Below, one piece after another: positions 24,901 through 36,002 of a stretch of DNA of 64,000 nt (positions within the stretch are counted from its first letter, which is position 1; every line of letters begins with the position of its first letter). A model generated the notes under the pieces. It worked only from the letters and a program-made list of their open reading frames with translations. It had not been told where the DNA came from and made no database searches. Source of the stretch: Pogona vitticeps (taxonomy: Eukaryota; Chordata; Lepidosauria; Squamata; Agamidae). The position numbers were made by a program, and so were the translations under genes. The stretch covers positions 160,154,001-160,218,000 of the forward strand of contig NC_135787.1 of the NCBI RefSeq assembly GCF_051106095.1, written 5' to 3'.

Positions 24901-25085
24901 TTGTACTTGTCCTCCGCTCTTCCTCAGTAGCATGTTGGACGCCTTCCGACCTGAGGGGCCCATCTTCCAGCGTCATATCTTTTAGCCTTTTGTTTCTGAT
25001 CATGGGGCGTTCTTGGCAAAGATACTGGAGTGGCTTGGGGGGAGGGGTGAGCAATAGTTTTATGCACACATACCTGCTTACTGGC
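21958..25085 (-). mobile_element. BovB-type RTE LINE, near full length, open ORF
   Basis: A 3.1-kb minus-strand RTE-clade retrotransposon of the BovB family, known from squamates and ruminants. Its single ORF runs from 25069 (or an internal ATG at 25003) to a stop at 21974-21976: 1,031 codons with no interruption. An apurinic-like endonuclease starts near residue 93 (GTWNVRS) and keeps SELK at about 124, GDWN at about 229 and SDHQL at about 322. The reverse transcriptase keeps FIDYAKAFD at about 674, GVRQGCILSP at about 732 and the catalytic YADD at about 776. The C-terminus ends VHGVTKSRTRLND, a hallmark of BovB. The 3' UTR is almost absent and the tail is a short CA/C-rich run at 21958-21974. 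The 5' boundary near 25085 is approximate, and the true start codon is not decided by sequence. Confidence 0.95.
21974..25069 (-). CDS. BovB LINE endonuclease/reverse transcriptase ORF
   Basis: This is the polyprotein of the BovB element. It nicks target DNA with its N-terminal endonuclease and copies the element RNA by target-primed reverse transcription. The full 1,031-residue frame contains all the motifs expected of a working RTE protein, including YADD and the SDH endonuclease motif. No stop or frameshift is seen. The first 22 residues (MCIKLLLTPPPKPLQY and on) may lie outside the native protein, because translation from 25003 (MIRNKRLKDM) looks more natural. An open frame does not prove activity, since promoter strength and expression cannot be judged here. 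Other long frames on the opposite strand of this span are shadows. Confidence 0.93.
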   Translation of the reverse strand: MCIKLLLTPPPKPLQYLCQERPMIRNKRLKDMTLEDGPLRSEGVQHATEEERRTSTSSSRANEVVGPKPKGRSAVDVPGSERKIQCCKEKYCIGTWNVRSMNIGKLEVVKQEMARINIDILGISELKCTGMGEFSSDDYHIYYCGQESRRRNGVAVIVNKRVGKAVMGYNLKNDRMMSIRIQGRPFNITIIQVYAPTSIAEETEIEQFYEDLQHLLELTPKKDVLLILGDWNAKVGSQEIKGTTGKFGLGVQNEAGQRLIEFCQENKLVITNTLFQQHKRRLYTWKSPDGQYRNQIDYILCSQRWRSSIQSAKTRPGADCGSDHQLLIAKFKLRLKRLGKTTGPLRYNLNQIPYEYTVEVKNRFKELDLVDRVPEELWIEACNIVQEAATKTIPKKRKCKKAKWLSNEALEIAERRREAKCKGDRESYRNLNSDFQRIARRDKRAFLNEQCKEIEEDNRKGKTRDLFRKIGHIRGTFCAKMNMIKDKNGRDLTEAEDVKKRWQEYTEELYQKDVDIPDNPDNVVADLEPDILESEVKWALESLANNKASGGDGIPVELFKILKDDAVKVLHSICQQVWKTQQWPEDWKRSVYIPIPKKGSAKECSNYRTIALISHASKVMLKILQGRLQQYVDRELPEVQAGFRRGRGTRDQIANLRWIMEKAREFQKNIYFCFIDYAKAFDCVDHSKLWQVLKEMGVPDHFICLLRNLYVGQEATVRTGHGTTEWFKIGKGVRQGCILSPSLFNLYAEYIMRKAGLEESQAGIKIAGRNINNLRYADDTTLMAESEEELKNLVMRVKEESAKNGLKLNIKKTKIMATGPITSWEIEGEDMEAVSDFIFLGSMITADGDSSPEIKRRLLLGRKAMTNLDSILKSRDITLPTKVRIVKAMVFPVVMYGSESWTIKKADRRRIDAFELWCWRRLLRIPWTARRTNLSVLKEINPECSLEGQILKLRLQYFGHLMRRKDSLEKTLMLGKCDGKRRRGRPRMRWLDSVCEATNMNLTQLREAVEDRRAWRALVHGVTKSRTRLND

Positions 25086-25515
25086 TCAGGTAGCCCAAGC
25101 CCAGCAACTTCCTTGTCAAGGCTGAAGACTCACAGCATCTGCAAAAGTTCCTGATAATGGCTACATAGTGTTTTCAGTATTAGAAAAGAGCAGCAGAAAA
25201 GAAATGGGAAAAGCTACTTTGGGGAGATCTATAGCATCCAGAATCCCATAGTTAGCACGAGCTAGGAATAGTCAAGAACTCTTGGGCATTCAAGGTACCT
25301 ACTGTATATCATAGCGAAACTCTCATTCACAGACAGATTTTTGTGTCTGAGAAATCAGGCTCGCAAACAGGGCCCATGTTTACATTCCATAAACCAATCA
25401 CAAAACAAAACAAACTAATCTTAAAAAAGAGAGGCACAAAAACGTGCTGCAGTGACAACGAGATGCTTTCCGCTCCCCATGACTAGAGGGGAAAAGCATT
25501 AGGGAATGCTAATCA

Positions 25516-26399
25516 GATTTGAAGATTACACAAAAGTGGGTGGAATAGCTAATCCCTTGTAAAACAGAAACAAAATTCAAAATGATGTAGATAGGATTGA
25601 GCACTGGGCTGAAAACAACAGAATGAAATTCGACAGGGATAAGTGCAAAGTACAACATCTAGGAAAAAGAAACCAAACCCACAGTTATAAGATGGGGAAT
25701 ACCTGGCTCAGCAATACTACAAGGAAGAAGAATCTTGGAGTTGTCGTAGATCACAAGCTGAATACAAGCCAACAGTGTGATGTGGCTACAAAAAAGGCAA
25801 ATGCTATTTTACGTTGCATTAACAGAAATATAGTCTTCAAATTCCAGGAGGTACTAGTTCCCCTTTATTCAGCACTGATTAGGCCTCATCTTGAGTACTG
25901 TGTCCAGTTGTGGACAAAACACTTAAAGAAGAGTGCTGACAAATTGGAACAAGTTCAGAGGAAGGCAATAAGAATGATCGGGAGACTGGAAACCAAGCCC
26001 TATGATGAAAGTCTGAAAGAACTGGACGTGTTTAGCCTTGAGAAAACATGTCTGAGGGGAGAGTTAATAGTACTATTCAAATACTTGAAAGAGTGCCATA
26101 CAGAGGAGGGGCAGGATCTGTTCTCAATCATCCCAGAGTGCAGAACAGGCAACAATGGGCTCAACTTAAAGGAAGCCAGATTCCAGTTGAATATCAGAAA
26201 AAACTTCCTAACTGTTAGAGCAGTACGGCAGTGGAACCAGTTATCTTGGGAGTTGATGAGTGCTTCAGCACCGGAGGCATTCAAGAGAAAATTAGACAAC
26301 TACCTGACAGATATCCTTGAATTTATATTCCTGCATTGAGTGGGGGTTTGGGTTCCAGGGCCTTATAGACCCCTTCCAACTTTATTCTATGATTCTGTG
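25516..26399 (+). mobile_element. CR1 LINE, 5'-truncated 3' end
   Basis: The end of a chicken-repeat-1 type LINE. A 238-codon open frame (25623-26339) covers the RT thumb and C-terminal region of ORF2, with NRMKFDRDKCKVQHLG, LGVVVDHKLN, LIRPHLEYCVQLW, KAIRMIGRLE and RAVRQWNQLS. The 3' end carries the CR1 octamer style ending (ATTCTATGATTCTGTGA) at 26383-26399. The catalytic RT core is missing. The long surviving frame suggests a fairly recent insertion. Confidence 0.93.
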
Positions 26400-27879
26400 A
26401 CTTGTTGCTGTGGAAATACTGTATATTGTTTGACCAAGTCACTGCTTATGTCCCTTGCAGCACATGACTCACATGAGTTGCTGTGCAAGGAGGGACACAA
26501 TCAGCAACTTGCTAACTAGTAGCAATTTGCTGCCCAAAATTTACACCATTGAATTCATATTGGCATAACTAATGAATAGGATTCTGGTCATAGGTAAGTA
26601 AGTAAGTCAGTAGACAGACAAATAACAGACAGTCAGAGCTTGATTTTTTTTTAATTTTAATTTTAATCTTTTGTATTGTAACAAGAGGATGCATCTGGGT
26701 TGAATGAAGGTCTTACCCATTTTATTCAGAGAGCTTTCAAAAGTTACTACTTAGGCTCCGAAATTACATGTCTGGGACATGTAATCTGGAAGTTTTCAAC
26801 CCTCCTAAATTCTGCATACTCTGTTGTGGTTCCAGGTGTCTTCTGATGCAAAGGAGAGCTGTGCTGCAACTAGACTGTCAGGTCAGAAAGTCTGATGCTG
26901 GAAAAACTTCCCAAGGGCCCTATAGACCTTTGTAGACTTCTAGGAAAAATCAGAAGCCTATGTTCATCAGAGCTGGAATTTATCCCAGAACAGGTTAATT
27001 CCAGAATGAAACCAGATAACCATTTCTAATAGTATCAAAATTCATCTGGGTATCAAGGTAAAGGTTGCTTCATTGCTGTCATGATTCCAGGCATTTTAAG
27101 TGCTCACCCAGCCACTTAGAATATTTTTCATGTGTCCGGTAATATGCTTAAAGTCTAAAGATTGTTCAAAGCTGTAATGGTTTTTACTTTTTAATGATTT
27201 ACAGTATTTTAAAGGTGTATTCTCTGCTTTTTGGATTGTACCTTTTAAGGCTATAAGCTCCTGCAGTCTAAGAACATATGCTTCTGCATGGTTTGAGTTC
27301 TGCCTACAACTTAAGTTTTCCTTTTGAATTATTTCTTATCTGCAACTTCTCAAAGTTGTAAGAATTTTGGATGGCAATCACACCTGCGGGTTTTCATAAG
27401 TCCAAGAATGCAAGAATGGGTTTCTGTTTAAGCATTTGTGTCTACCATTTTTCTTAGCTTTAAAAATGGAAAAAGTTACATGTTTTCAACAACTTCAAAG
27501 TATTTTTGTGTGCATATGGAACAAGAAAGCAATCTAGATGAATAAAGCTTGTAGAAATAGACAAGCTGTTTTTGCCTGCGATCCTTGCAACAACAAAGCA
27601 ACTTTTATGATACCCAGATGAATTTTGATAGGATTGAAAATGGTTATCAAGTTCAAATTGGAATTAACCCTTCCTGAGATAAATGCCAGCTGCAACAAAC
27701 ACTGTATTCTGATTTTAGTAGAGGAAATGCCCATTAGGGCTCTTAGGAAGTTGTCCAGGTGTTAGACTTTCTGACTTGTCAAAATCTCAAAACCCCTACG
27801 GGCACATAATGCTACTTCAACCTATAGACACAGCCCAAGGAAGTTCAGTATGATCACCACAATTGGATACTCTTCTCTT
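26400..27879. other. No gene seen
   Basis: AT-rich unique-looking DNA with a short GTAA/CAGA run near 26595-26630. Confidence 0.6.
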
Positions 27880-28220
27880 TCAGATTTCTTTTTCCATCTT
27901 ATAGCTCTAAGTCAGGGGATCCTGACTTCTTGGTTGTGGCACCTCAGTTATGGAATACTCTCCCCTGAGAGGCTCAACTGGCCCCAAGACTTCTAATCAC
28001 ATTTTTCACCAAGTTAAACCATGAGTATTAACCAGTATTTTCAGGGATTAAGGACCATGGCTTTAATAGACTATGGAGGCTTCTCTATTGTAGTAGTAGT
28101 TCTAAATGGTTTTAATCAGCTTAAAATACTGAATTTTAAAAATATTGTTTTTAATTATAGTATTCTGTCATGGAGTACAATGGTGGAATATAAAAGCACT
28201 ACATACAATAAAAATAAATG
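27880..28220 (+). repeat. LINE-type 3' end, class uncertain
   Basis: GGCACCTCAGTTATGGAATAC, TCTCCCCTGAGAGGCTCAAC and a TGGAATATAAAAGCAC...AATAAAAATAAATG tail resemble the end of a common sauropsid LINE. No protein frame survives. Confidence 0.4.
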
Positions 28221-28357
28221 AAATAAATAATGTCACTGGGAACTGTAGCTAAGCTGAGGGAGAACAAGGAAAACTTAGGTAGGTGGCAGGTGAACCTTTG
28301 CTACTCAAAGAATGCCAGGGCTTCAACCTGGAAGTCACTAGCTCCACAATACGGCTG

Positions 28358-28785
28358 TGTAACAGGCAGCCCTGACCTCACCTGTCCGTCACGGCTGGGC
28401 AGTGGATCATCAGCCAATGGGGTGACGGAGGGTGGGGCTGAAGAGGGAGGAGCTGGAAGTAAAAGGGGTGTGAGGAGAGTGTGGGAGATCAGATCTGGAG
28501 TGTGAGAGAGAAAGAGCTTGTTTAGAGGCCTGCGTGCCTAAGTGTTCAGTGAGGGAAGTCTGTGATTAATTAAATAAGAAACAGTGATTGACATCGTGAT
28601 TAGCTACTTGTGATTTTCATATTTTATTTTGTTATACCAATAAACCAGTTTTGTTTTGAAGGAAACAGTTGTCCTTTTTGAATAGTAATTATAATTGGTG
28701 GCAGCGAGTGTGTAGTGGTGTAGTGGGCACCCTGAGAGGCCTGAGTTGGCAGTGACATCAGAGTGGCCTGCCACGTAACAGGCTG
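28358..28785. mobile_element. LTR-type retroelement fossil, fragment
   Basis: This is a roughly 430-bp block bounded by GTAACAGGC-like words at each side. Near its right end lies a TTGGTGGCAGCGAG stretch that looks like a primer-binding site just inside a 5' LTR. No coding parts are seen. It appears to be one LTR plus a little leader. The family (Ty3/gypsy or endogenous retrovirus) cannot be decided. It is broken and of moderate age. Confidence 0.35.
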
Positions 28786-30029
28786 GTATCAAGAATGTAA
28801 CATAAATGCAAACTGTGACCACTTTTCTCTGCTGTTCTCATATGTCTACCCTTTACATGCATGCACTTTTGGCTGAATTATAGCTCATACAGACTCATGC
28901 AAACGTATATGAGCAAACTAGAGAAAAGTAGGCTAAGATCTGAAGTGTTATAATACTAAAATTTATTAGTCTTCATTTCCCCTTCCTAAAGTGGTTGTAA
29001 TTATTTGTCCAAAAATAGGATGTAATGATTGACATATCAGTTTTTCAAAGCACATGAATTAGTCTCTCAAGGTCATGGGATAAAAATAATAATATCTGCA
29101 GTTCTTTGTATTTATGTCCTAGATACTGAACTTTCTTGTTTAAGATCAGGTTCTTGCCATGAGGTCTAGAATCTTCTTTTCATGGAAGCTGACAATTTCT
29201 TCTTATAAAAAGTGTTCGAAGCATTAAAGCTACCTGTTTCAAAGCAGTCCATCATGACCTCAGTTATTGCCTGTTAACAAACTGCTTGTCTTGATACAAG
29301 ATACCCCATCTATAAAATCACAGACAATGATGTAGTCAAAATCAAGCAATTACAGGTTCTGTTCAGTTAAGTGAAAGAGGGAAGTACATGGGCTAGATCT
29401 GCAGATCAGTCACTTTTAATTACTGTTTAGAGATTTCTTTGACGAAGATTAGCGCCACAATGCTATTAATAAATAGCGGTGGGAAAGGATGACACATTAT
29501 CTCTGTATCTGTTTTTCTTGTATGGGAGGATTATAGTTTGAAAAACTGCCAGAAATCATGGGAGGGCCAGAGAATGAGTGGAACGGCCCAGTCATGCACC
29601 TGCAGGAAGGAATCTGACTACATTTCTAAAAAAGCTATCAAGTGTGACTGTAGCAGCAGCAACAAGAGCAATGGGCTTAAAAAAAATAAGTGAGACACCC
29701 AGGCTGGTTCACTTTCAGGCAGGTCTCATCTTGCAATATAATTTTGCTCAAGTGGCCTGTGCTTAAAAACAATAAACACAGGTACCACCTCTGTTCTTCT
29801 TCAGAGGTTTAAGGAGAGAATTAAACTACACAGCTGGATGGAATGTAAACAGGAGTTGAACTTAGTTTGTGGCAAATTTCTGGCTGGAAGAATCAGATAA
29901 GTTCAAATTTTTACCAAGCTGTCGAGATGGCCCATACGGGCAACCAAATGTTCTTTTTCATGTCCAGTGGGGGACAGGTTTTGTTTGGTGCCAGAGCATG
30001 ATCGGAGCTTGGTAGAGTTTCTTTTTTTT
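28786..30029. other. No gene seen
   Basis: AT-rich, apparently unique DNA with no recognisable repeat. Confidence 0.6.
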
Positions 30030-30092
30030 TGGGACTACAGTACCTAAAATCCTCCTTCCAGCATGGCTTCTTGGTATCTGTAGTCCAAAACA
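30030..30092. mobile_element. Small foldback MITE fragment
   Basis: GGACTACAGTACCTAAAATCC is mirrored in part by TGGTATCTGTAGTCC. It directly precedes the Tigger-like MITE at 30100. Confidence 0.4.
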
Positions 30093-30099
30093 GAATCTA

Positions 30100-30526
30100 C
30101 AGTGGTGCCTCGCTAGACAGTTACCCCACATGACAGTTTTTTCGCTAGACATTGACTTTTTGTGATCCCTATAGCAATTCGCAAAACAGTGATTTCTATG
30201 GGGGAATTTCGCTGGAAAATGTTTGGTCCCTGCTTCACAAACCGATTTTTGCTAGACAACAATTTTGAAAGCTCCCTCCGTGCTCGCAAAAAGGGTGTTT
30301 TCGGGACCTAAGCTTCGCAAGACAGCCATTTAAACAGCTGATCGGCGGTTCGCAAAGCAGCTTTCCTATGGCCGATCTTCACTAGACAATGACGATTCTT
30401 CCCCATTGGAACGCATTAAATAGGTTTCAGTGCATTCTAATAGGGAAATGCTTTTCACTAGACAATGATTTCGCTAAACAGCAATTTCAGTGGAACAGAT
30501 TATCATCGTCTAGCAAGGCACCACTG
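30100..30526. mobile_element. Pogo/Tigger-like MITE with TA duplications
   Basis: Begins CAGTGGTGCCTCGCTAGACA and ends TAGCAAGGCACCACTG, with flanking TA at 30098-30099 and 30527-30528. The word gctagac(a/g) recurs throughout both halves. Its framework matches the copies at 3692 and 9121. It is non-coding. Confidence 0.88.
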
Positions 30527-30528
30527 TA

Positions 30529-32994
30529 TACCTTGTGATTCTCTTAAGAACTGCTCCTGGGTTCTCTTAGGAACATCTTGGGGATTGAGACAGGAGCATC
30601 TCAGTTTCAGAAGCAGCAGCCCTGATGCCTTCTGTAGTGTGGAAAAAACTCGCCAGAGAGCTCTTTAACTTTTGATCTGTAACACTCTTTAGAAAAAAGG
30701 TGAATCATTATTGTGTACTAAAAGTGGCTTAAAACCAGCTCTGTGATGCTAGGCCTCTTTTAATCTTAAAATCAGGGTTCCCTGTAGAACGAAATACAAG
30801 CCATCGCACATAGCAAAACTGAACTCTTCTCTCCCCCGCCTTGTGGCATCAATGAAAGCTCCTCTATCGAGCCTGAAGGATCATGCATGACAAATTCAAT
30901 TCATCACAATGTTCTGAAGGTCATCACATGTTCCTACAAAATATCAGATCACATGGATATCTTCAGACCTTGCACACACTTCATGCAACAGTAATTAAAA
31001 AAAACAAGGTCCCCCCCCCCCTTTTACAGTAATAGGCCTGCTTCCGTAAAAACATCTGCGTGTATTGCTTCTTCCTGGGCTTCTAATAAACTACAGTTCA
31101 TAGTCTGCAAAAATTCATCATCATCATCACCATGCCTCTTTAACTGCCAGTTACCTTTCACACAGCATCTCTAGGAAGGCATGATTTCCATTAGAAAACA
31201 GTGGATGGAAAGAAGAGACTTGGCCTTTCCATGGGAATCCTGTTTTTTCCTTCCAAATCTCTTCCCTTGCACAGGTTTACAAACCTATGTTTCAGACAGA
31301 AACTCTGGTCTGGAAACTTTGCCAGGGAAAGCACTACTGGAGGAGGAGAATTGTAGGGATGGGGGAACATTTGGTGAGAGAATAATTAAAGGCCTTCCCA
31401 CCTTTCACTTCAATGAAAACTGCCCTCACCAGAATCCCATTTTTTCCAACAAAAAAACCCCCAACCAAACAAAAAAGGAATCCTGTGGCAAAGCCTCAAA
31501 GAGGTCTGGTGCAGAGGCAGAACTAAGGTGGCCATTTAAACCTCATAGCAAAGGAGGACAGGCATCACTAAAAAGGAGGACAAAAATGGCCCCTGAATTT
31601 TTGTAAAATTGCTTGTACAAAATTGGCGGTAGAGATGTAAAAGGAGAAATGAATTTTACCATTTAAATGGAATTAAAGTGCATCTCTTTGGAATGGGGGA
31701 AATGCTGACCTGATATCCTATGTGTTTGGTGGGAGCAGTGCTCACTGTGGGCGGACAATTTCAAGGTCCCTGGTCTTCCTCCTTATGGCTCCTTATCTTT
31801 AAATGAAACTTGGACAGGGTGGGCCTTCAAATGGAAGACATTCCAAAAAGCAGCATTTTTCTCTGAAGCCTTTCAGATGAAGGACTCCCCTCCATGAAAG
31901 AGTACCTGTGGCCATCCCAGGCAAAAAATATTGTTTCACTCTGAGAACGGACTCAGTTCTCCCTCACCTTCCAATCTGCCGTTTCATGACAAACAAAGGC
32001 GTGACTCCCTGTGTGGAGGGCATTTATTTAACTTACATGTTACAATGACAAATGGTACGATATAGGACTAGTTGATCACTTGCCTGGAGAACACAGTTTG
32101 TACTTCTAGATCATTTATTTCCCATTTGTGTCTTCCCCTGCCAGGAAAGCCTGTGTTCTTTGTCCATGCTCTATTCATTGCATCCTGTATCTCAAAGTCA
32201 AATCAGGACAGATTTGGGCAGTCTACTATTCACATGATCTGACTGTATTTACTTGATAGCTAAGGACAGAAAGAGTTACAAAGCTAGCCTGATTGCATTC
32301 CTATGTTGTTTTCAGAAAGAAACCAATGTAATTACCTTATGTTTAGATATGCCAAAATAGCTACGGCTTAACCCAATTCCAAAAACAACGGATGGGTCTA
32401 CACAGCCATTTCTAGTGTTTTTGCATTCACACATTGTGCTAAATCTGACTTGCTAACTCTTCACCTTTAAGGAAGAGACACAGGATTTGAGGCTCATCTC
32501 TTGAGTTTGCCTTCGTCCTTCTAAAGATCCTCTTCCCCCTTTCAAAATGTGGACTGCAAGTTGACAGACTGTCTTATGGGCATAGGTTGCCTGCCTGTTC
32601 CTCCTCATTCACCTCTTCATCCTTCCATTCCCCACCTAATAGCATCCCAAGGCAGCTGCAATGATTCTCTCTGATAACAAAGAAAAACTGAAAAAGAATG
32701 TATGGATACATTCAGAGAAGAACTAAACCTGAACCACTCAATAATAGCTACAAGCTCCTCTAAATCTGTCACATGTTTCCCTTATAAAAGAACAGTTCAT
32801 CTGTTCTTCTATGCTTGCTGTGTGTGTGTGCTTTGCTTCAAAGAATGTGACTAGATGGGAAGCTGTCTTCGGTTGATGTGAAGCTCTCTATACCACACCC
32901 TGTGCCAACCCAAATCCTTGCCATTGTTCACACAGAAATGTTTGATTATCCTGGGAAGGTGTGTTGCAGGTGCCCACAGAGACAGGTGCATTTC
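30529..32994. other. No gene seen
   Basis: Mostly unique DNA. A C homopolymer lies near 31011-31021 and a short CAT run near 31115. The 141-codon frame at 31181-31606 has no domain features and a low-complexity lysine/asparagine stretch. Confidence 0.6.
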
Positions 32995-33128
32995 ATAACC
33001 GTAGAACAGCAGAGCTGGAAGGGACCCAATAGACGATCAAGTCCAGCCCCTGTCAAGGAGGCAAAGTGAAGAACCAAACTCCCCCAAACTCTGGCTCTGC
33101 AGCCAGATACCTAAACCACTGAGCAGTT
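32995..33128 (-). repeat. tRNA-derived SINE with CR1-like tail
   Basis: The head, in reverse, has CTCAGTGGTTTAGGTATCTGG (33099-33119). The tail is GAGCTGGAAGGGACCCAATA read on the plus strand, which is the CR1-type 3' end (GGGTCCCTTCCAGCTC in reverse). Confidence 0.75.
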
Positions 33129-33346
33129 CATTGTTCCTACAGTATATATCACATCATTCTCTGTCATTAACCTTGCCCTCTTCCCTGCCACCCCCCTTTT
33201 TTGTTCACTTTATGAAGCAATATAGTACTGAAAGGACAAGACAGAGCTACTTCTGAATTACCACCTCTTTGCTTATTTGACATAGCAATAAACTAGTAAA
33301 AACTTTTTTTAAAAAAAGGTGGCGATCTTTTTAAACAGCTATCAAC

Positions 33347-34169
33347 TAAAGATGGGCACAAATTAAAAATGAATCACCAAATTTGTTCAGAAATCTCTAA
33401 TTCATCAATCCATATTCATACAAATCAATGCCCCAATGGATACAAATCAATTAATTTGTAGCAATTTTTGATTCATCAATTCATTGGGCTATAAAATGCC
33501 CCCAGGCACCTAGAGACACCAAACTGCAGGGAATCCTCCTCTGACTCTCCCTTAAAATTCCCCCAACTTTGGTGAAGACTGGATTTCAAATGTCTGAGTT
33601 ATACACCCACAAATAGGACCCTCCAGAAAAGTTCTCCCCAGGCACCTAGAGGCACCAACATCACAGAGAAGCTTCCCATGACTCTCCTCTACAGTGTCTC
33701 CCACTTTGGTGATGATTGGGGTTCCTCAAGCCAGATGCTAAAGGACACTTTCCTAGGGGGACCCACTTTATGGGTGTATAACATGGATGTCTGAAACCCA
33801 ATCTTCACCAAACGTGGAGGGATTGTAGAGGACAACAAGGGGAAGCTTCTCTGTGATGTTGGTGTCTCTAGGTGCCTGGGGGAAAACTTTCCTAGAGAGA
33901 GCTCTTTGTGTGTGTATAACCTGGATGTCCAAACCTCAAACTTCATTAAACTTGCAGGGCTTGTAGATGACAGTTAGAGGAAGGTTCTCTGCAGATTTTG
34001 TGTCTCTAGGTACCAGGGAGGGGCATTTTATATGGTTTTAAATTTAAAAATGAATTGACAAATCATTTAATCGATTTGTCAGAAATTGATTTGTAATTCA
34101 TGATTCATCAACCTTGATGAACCACAAATCAAAACAAATCACCATTTTTCTGATTTGTGCCCATCTCTA
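33347..34169. mobile_element. Long foldback DNA element, 823 bp
   Basis: Left end TAAAGATGGGCACAAAT and right end ATTTGTGCCCATCTCTA are inverted, and the inverted similarity runs through most of the element. Each arm holds at least two copies of a roughly 130-150-bp unit (ccaggcacctagag... actttggtgaagattgg... gttatacaccca), direct within an arm and inverted between arms. The ends recall hAT-type elements starting TAGAGATGGGCAC. No clear 8-bp target duplication remains. It is non-coding. Confidence 0.75.
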
Positions 34170-35668
34170 GTACCTACCGGAGAGGTATAAGCCAGAAATA
34201 AGTAATGCTGAGCCACCAGACCTGGCCTCACTGAAAACATCACCCTCCATGTGATCAGGATACTTCCCCGCTCCAAAGCCAGATAAAGCCAGAGATCAAG
34301 ATAAAATAATGCAAGCAGAAAATGCTACCAACCCCACCCCCAAGTCCCCAAGCTCTGCTGGCTGAACAAAAGGGGAAACTACATTGGCCATTAACCCCAC
34401 CATTTACACTGGACTGGGTACAGGTGAATTTGAACTAAAACCAGGGGCCTACGTGACTCAATGCAGGGAAGTCTGTTGTGGAATTTTCTTTTTTGAGTGG
34501 GGAATTGTCTTTTTGTTGATGTTGTTCTGCTGGCAGGGGTGGTTTAAATTTGTTCTGATGGGGTTGACATTACTTATGTCTGCTTTCTGCTGTGTGACCA
34601 CCTGATCTGATGCAAAAAAGTGTTTGCCAGGGTGTCAGTTCCTCTCAACCAAGTGCCCCTCATCTCCACATAGTCTTTTTTAAAAATTTATTTAAAGCTT
34701 ACAAGTCAGTACTGGAACAAAGTCTCACTAGCACACATAGAAGAAGTAAACAAACAAAAGGAGAGGTGGAAATTGCCAATTAGCACTTTAAGACAGCTCC
34801 TGCTGTTGGAACTTCATGCAAACAAAGCTCTTTCTCTCTATGCCCTGCTGACTCCTGCAAATTGTCATCTGGACAGCAACAGCAATTCATCTGAGGAAAC
34901 CCGATTTAATAAACTGTGAATGCAAAGTATATCAGACGCTGTATTCGCCCTGTGTAATTGCACCCAAAGTGTACCGACTACTCGTGGAAGAAGACTGTGC
35001 CTGCCTGTGGTTAGGTTTAAGTTGTGCAGTTAATGGGAAAAACATGGCCCCAAAGTAACTTCTCCAAGTTCTGCAAAACAGTGAGAACGCCAGCACAAAC
35101 AACAGGATGAATGCCCACCTAGTCGCAGCCATAAAGAGAAAGGGCACGTGTTTTTGTGCAGAGAAATTCTGTGCAAATTTTGGAGAGCCTGGATTCACAG
35201 GGTGGGGAGAGGTGATCCTCGCCTCACATTTTCTTCAGGGCTTAAAAATTCCTCATCCAGGTGTCTTTTCATATCAAGGCAGTTGGAATGGACAAAAATC
35301 AAGGACTTTACTGAGTTCCCCCCTCTCTCCTTAACCTTTGGAAGGTGGACACATGACTTGTTGTCCACCCGGAGTTCCTTGAGAGACACACCCTGATGCT
35401 GACATTCCACAGTGAACCAGAGTTCACTGCTTCCCCAAGTTATTTTTCTCTATGAATGGGCAACATTCTCTGTGCTGTGGCCAAGGAGGGTGGTGGTTGA
35501 TTGCTGTGACTCACATAGATGGTATCACCACCATCTGTACCCAAACAGTTGTTTGTTGTGGTGTGCACTGTATCCATGTTGCATTGTTATCACATTTGTA
35601 ACTATGCACGTAAAAAAAAAAAGGTTAGCACCAGAATCAAGTTTGTCTACATAGATCTAGCCTGAGTG

Positions 35669-35670
<2 letters not shown>
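34170..35670. other. No gene seen; upstream of candidate EMP1 promoter
   Basis: Unique-looking DNA between the long foldback and the CT array. No exon-like segment was recognised. Confidence 0.55.

Positions 35671-35713
<43 letters not shown>
35671..35713. repeat. (CT)n microsatellite
   Basis: About 20 CT units, roughly 290 bases upstream of the candidate TATA box. Confidence 0.97.
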
Positions 35714-35715
<2 letters not shown>

Positions 35716-35777
35716 TCATGAGGCTGGAGGACACCCTTTTGACACAGGCTCCTCCTGGCAGGCTGCTTTTGCTGCAC

Positions 35778-35784
35778 TGACTCA
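35778..35784 (+). promoter_or_regulatory. AP-1-like site (TGACTCA)
   Basis: A perfect TGACTCA heptamer lies about 190 bases upstream of the candidate TATA box. A heptamer occurs by chance often enough that function is only suggested by position. Confidence 0.2.
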
Positions 35785-35971
35785 CCCGGAGAAAGGAGAG
35801 TTTGCAATTGCTGGTTTCTGGCTCCCTGCCAAGAAAACTGGGCGTAGTGCATTAATTCCACCACTACCCACCCATCCCCCTTTAAAGCCAGCCTGATTCA
35901 CAGAAACTCTTCTAAAACACAGTCAAAAGACACCACCCCATTACACATCCCAATACAGCAGCAGGGGAAAC

Positions 35972-35977
35972 TTATAA
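35972..35977 (+). promoter_or_regulatory. TATA-like box upstream of candidate EMP1 exon 1
   Basis: TTATAA sits in a C/G-rich context (CTTATAACCCCGCC), about 30 bases upstream of the proposed exon start. Only the spacing and the downstream donor support it. Confidence 0.3.
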
Positions 35978-36002
35978 CCCCGCCAGGCAAGGCACTCCCT
36001 TC

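Noticed and set aside
31181-31606. 141-codon frame
   Set aside because: No recognisable motif, a low-complexity lysine/asparagine stretch and no splice context.
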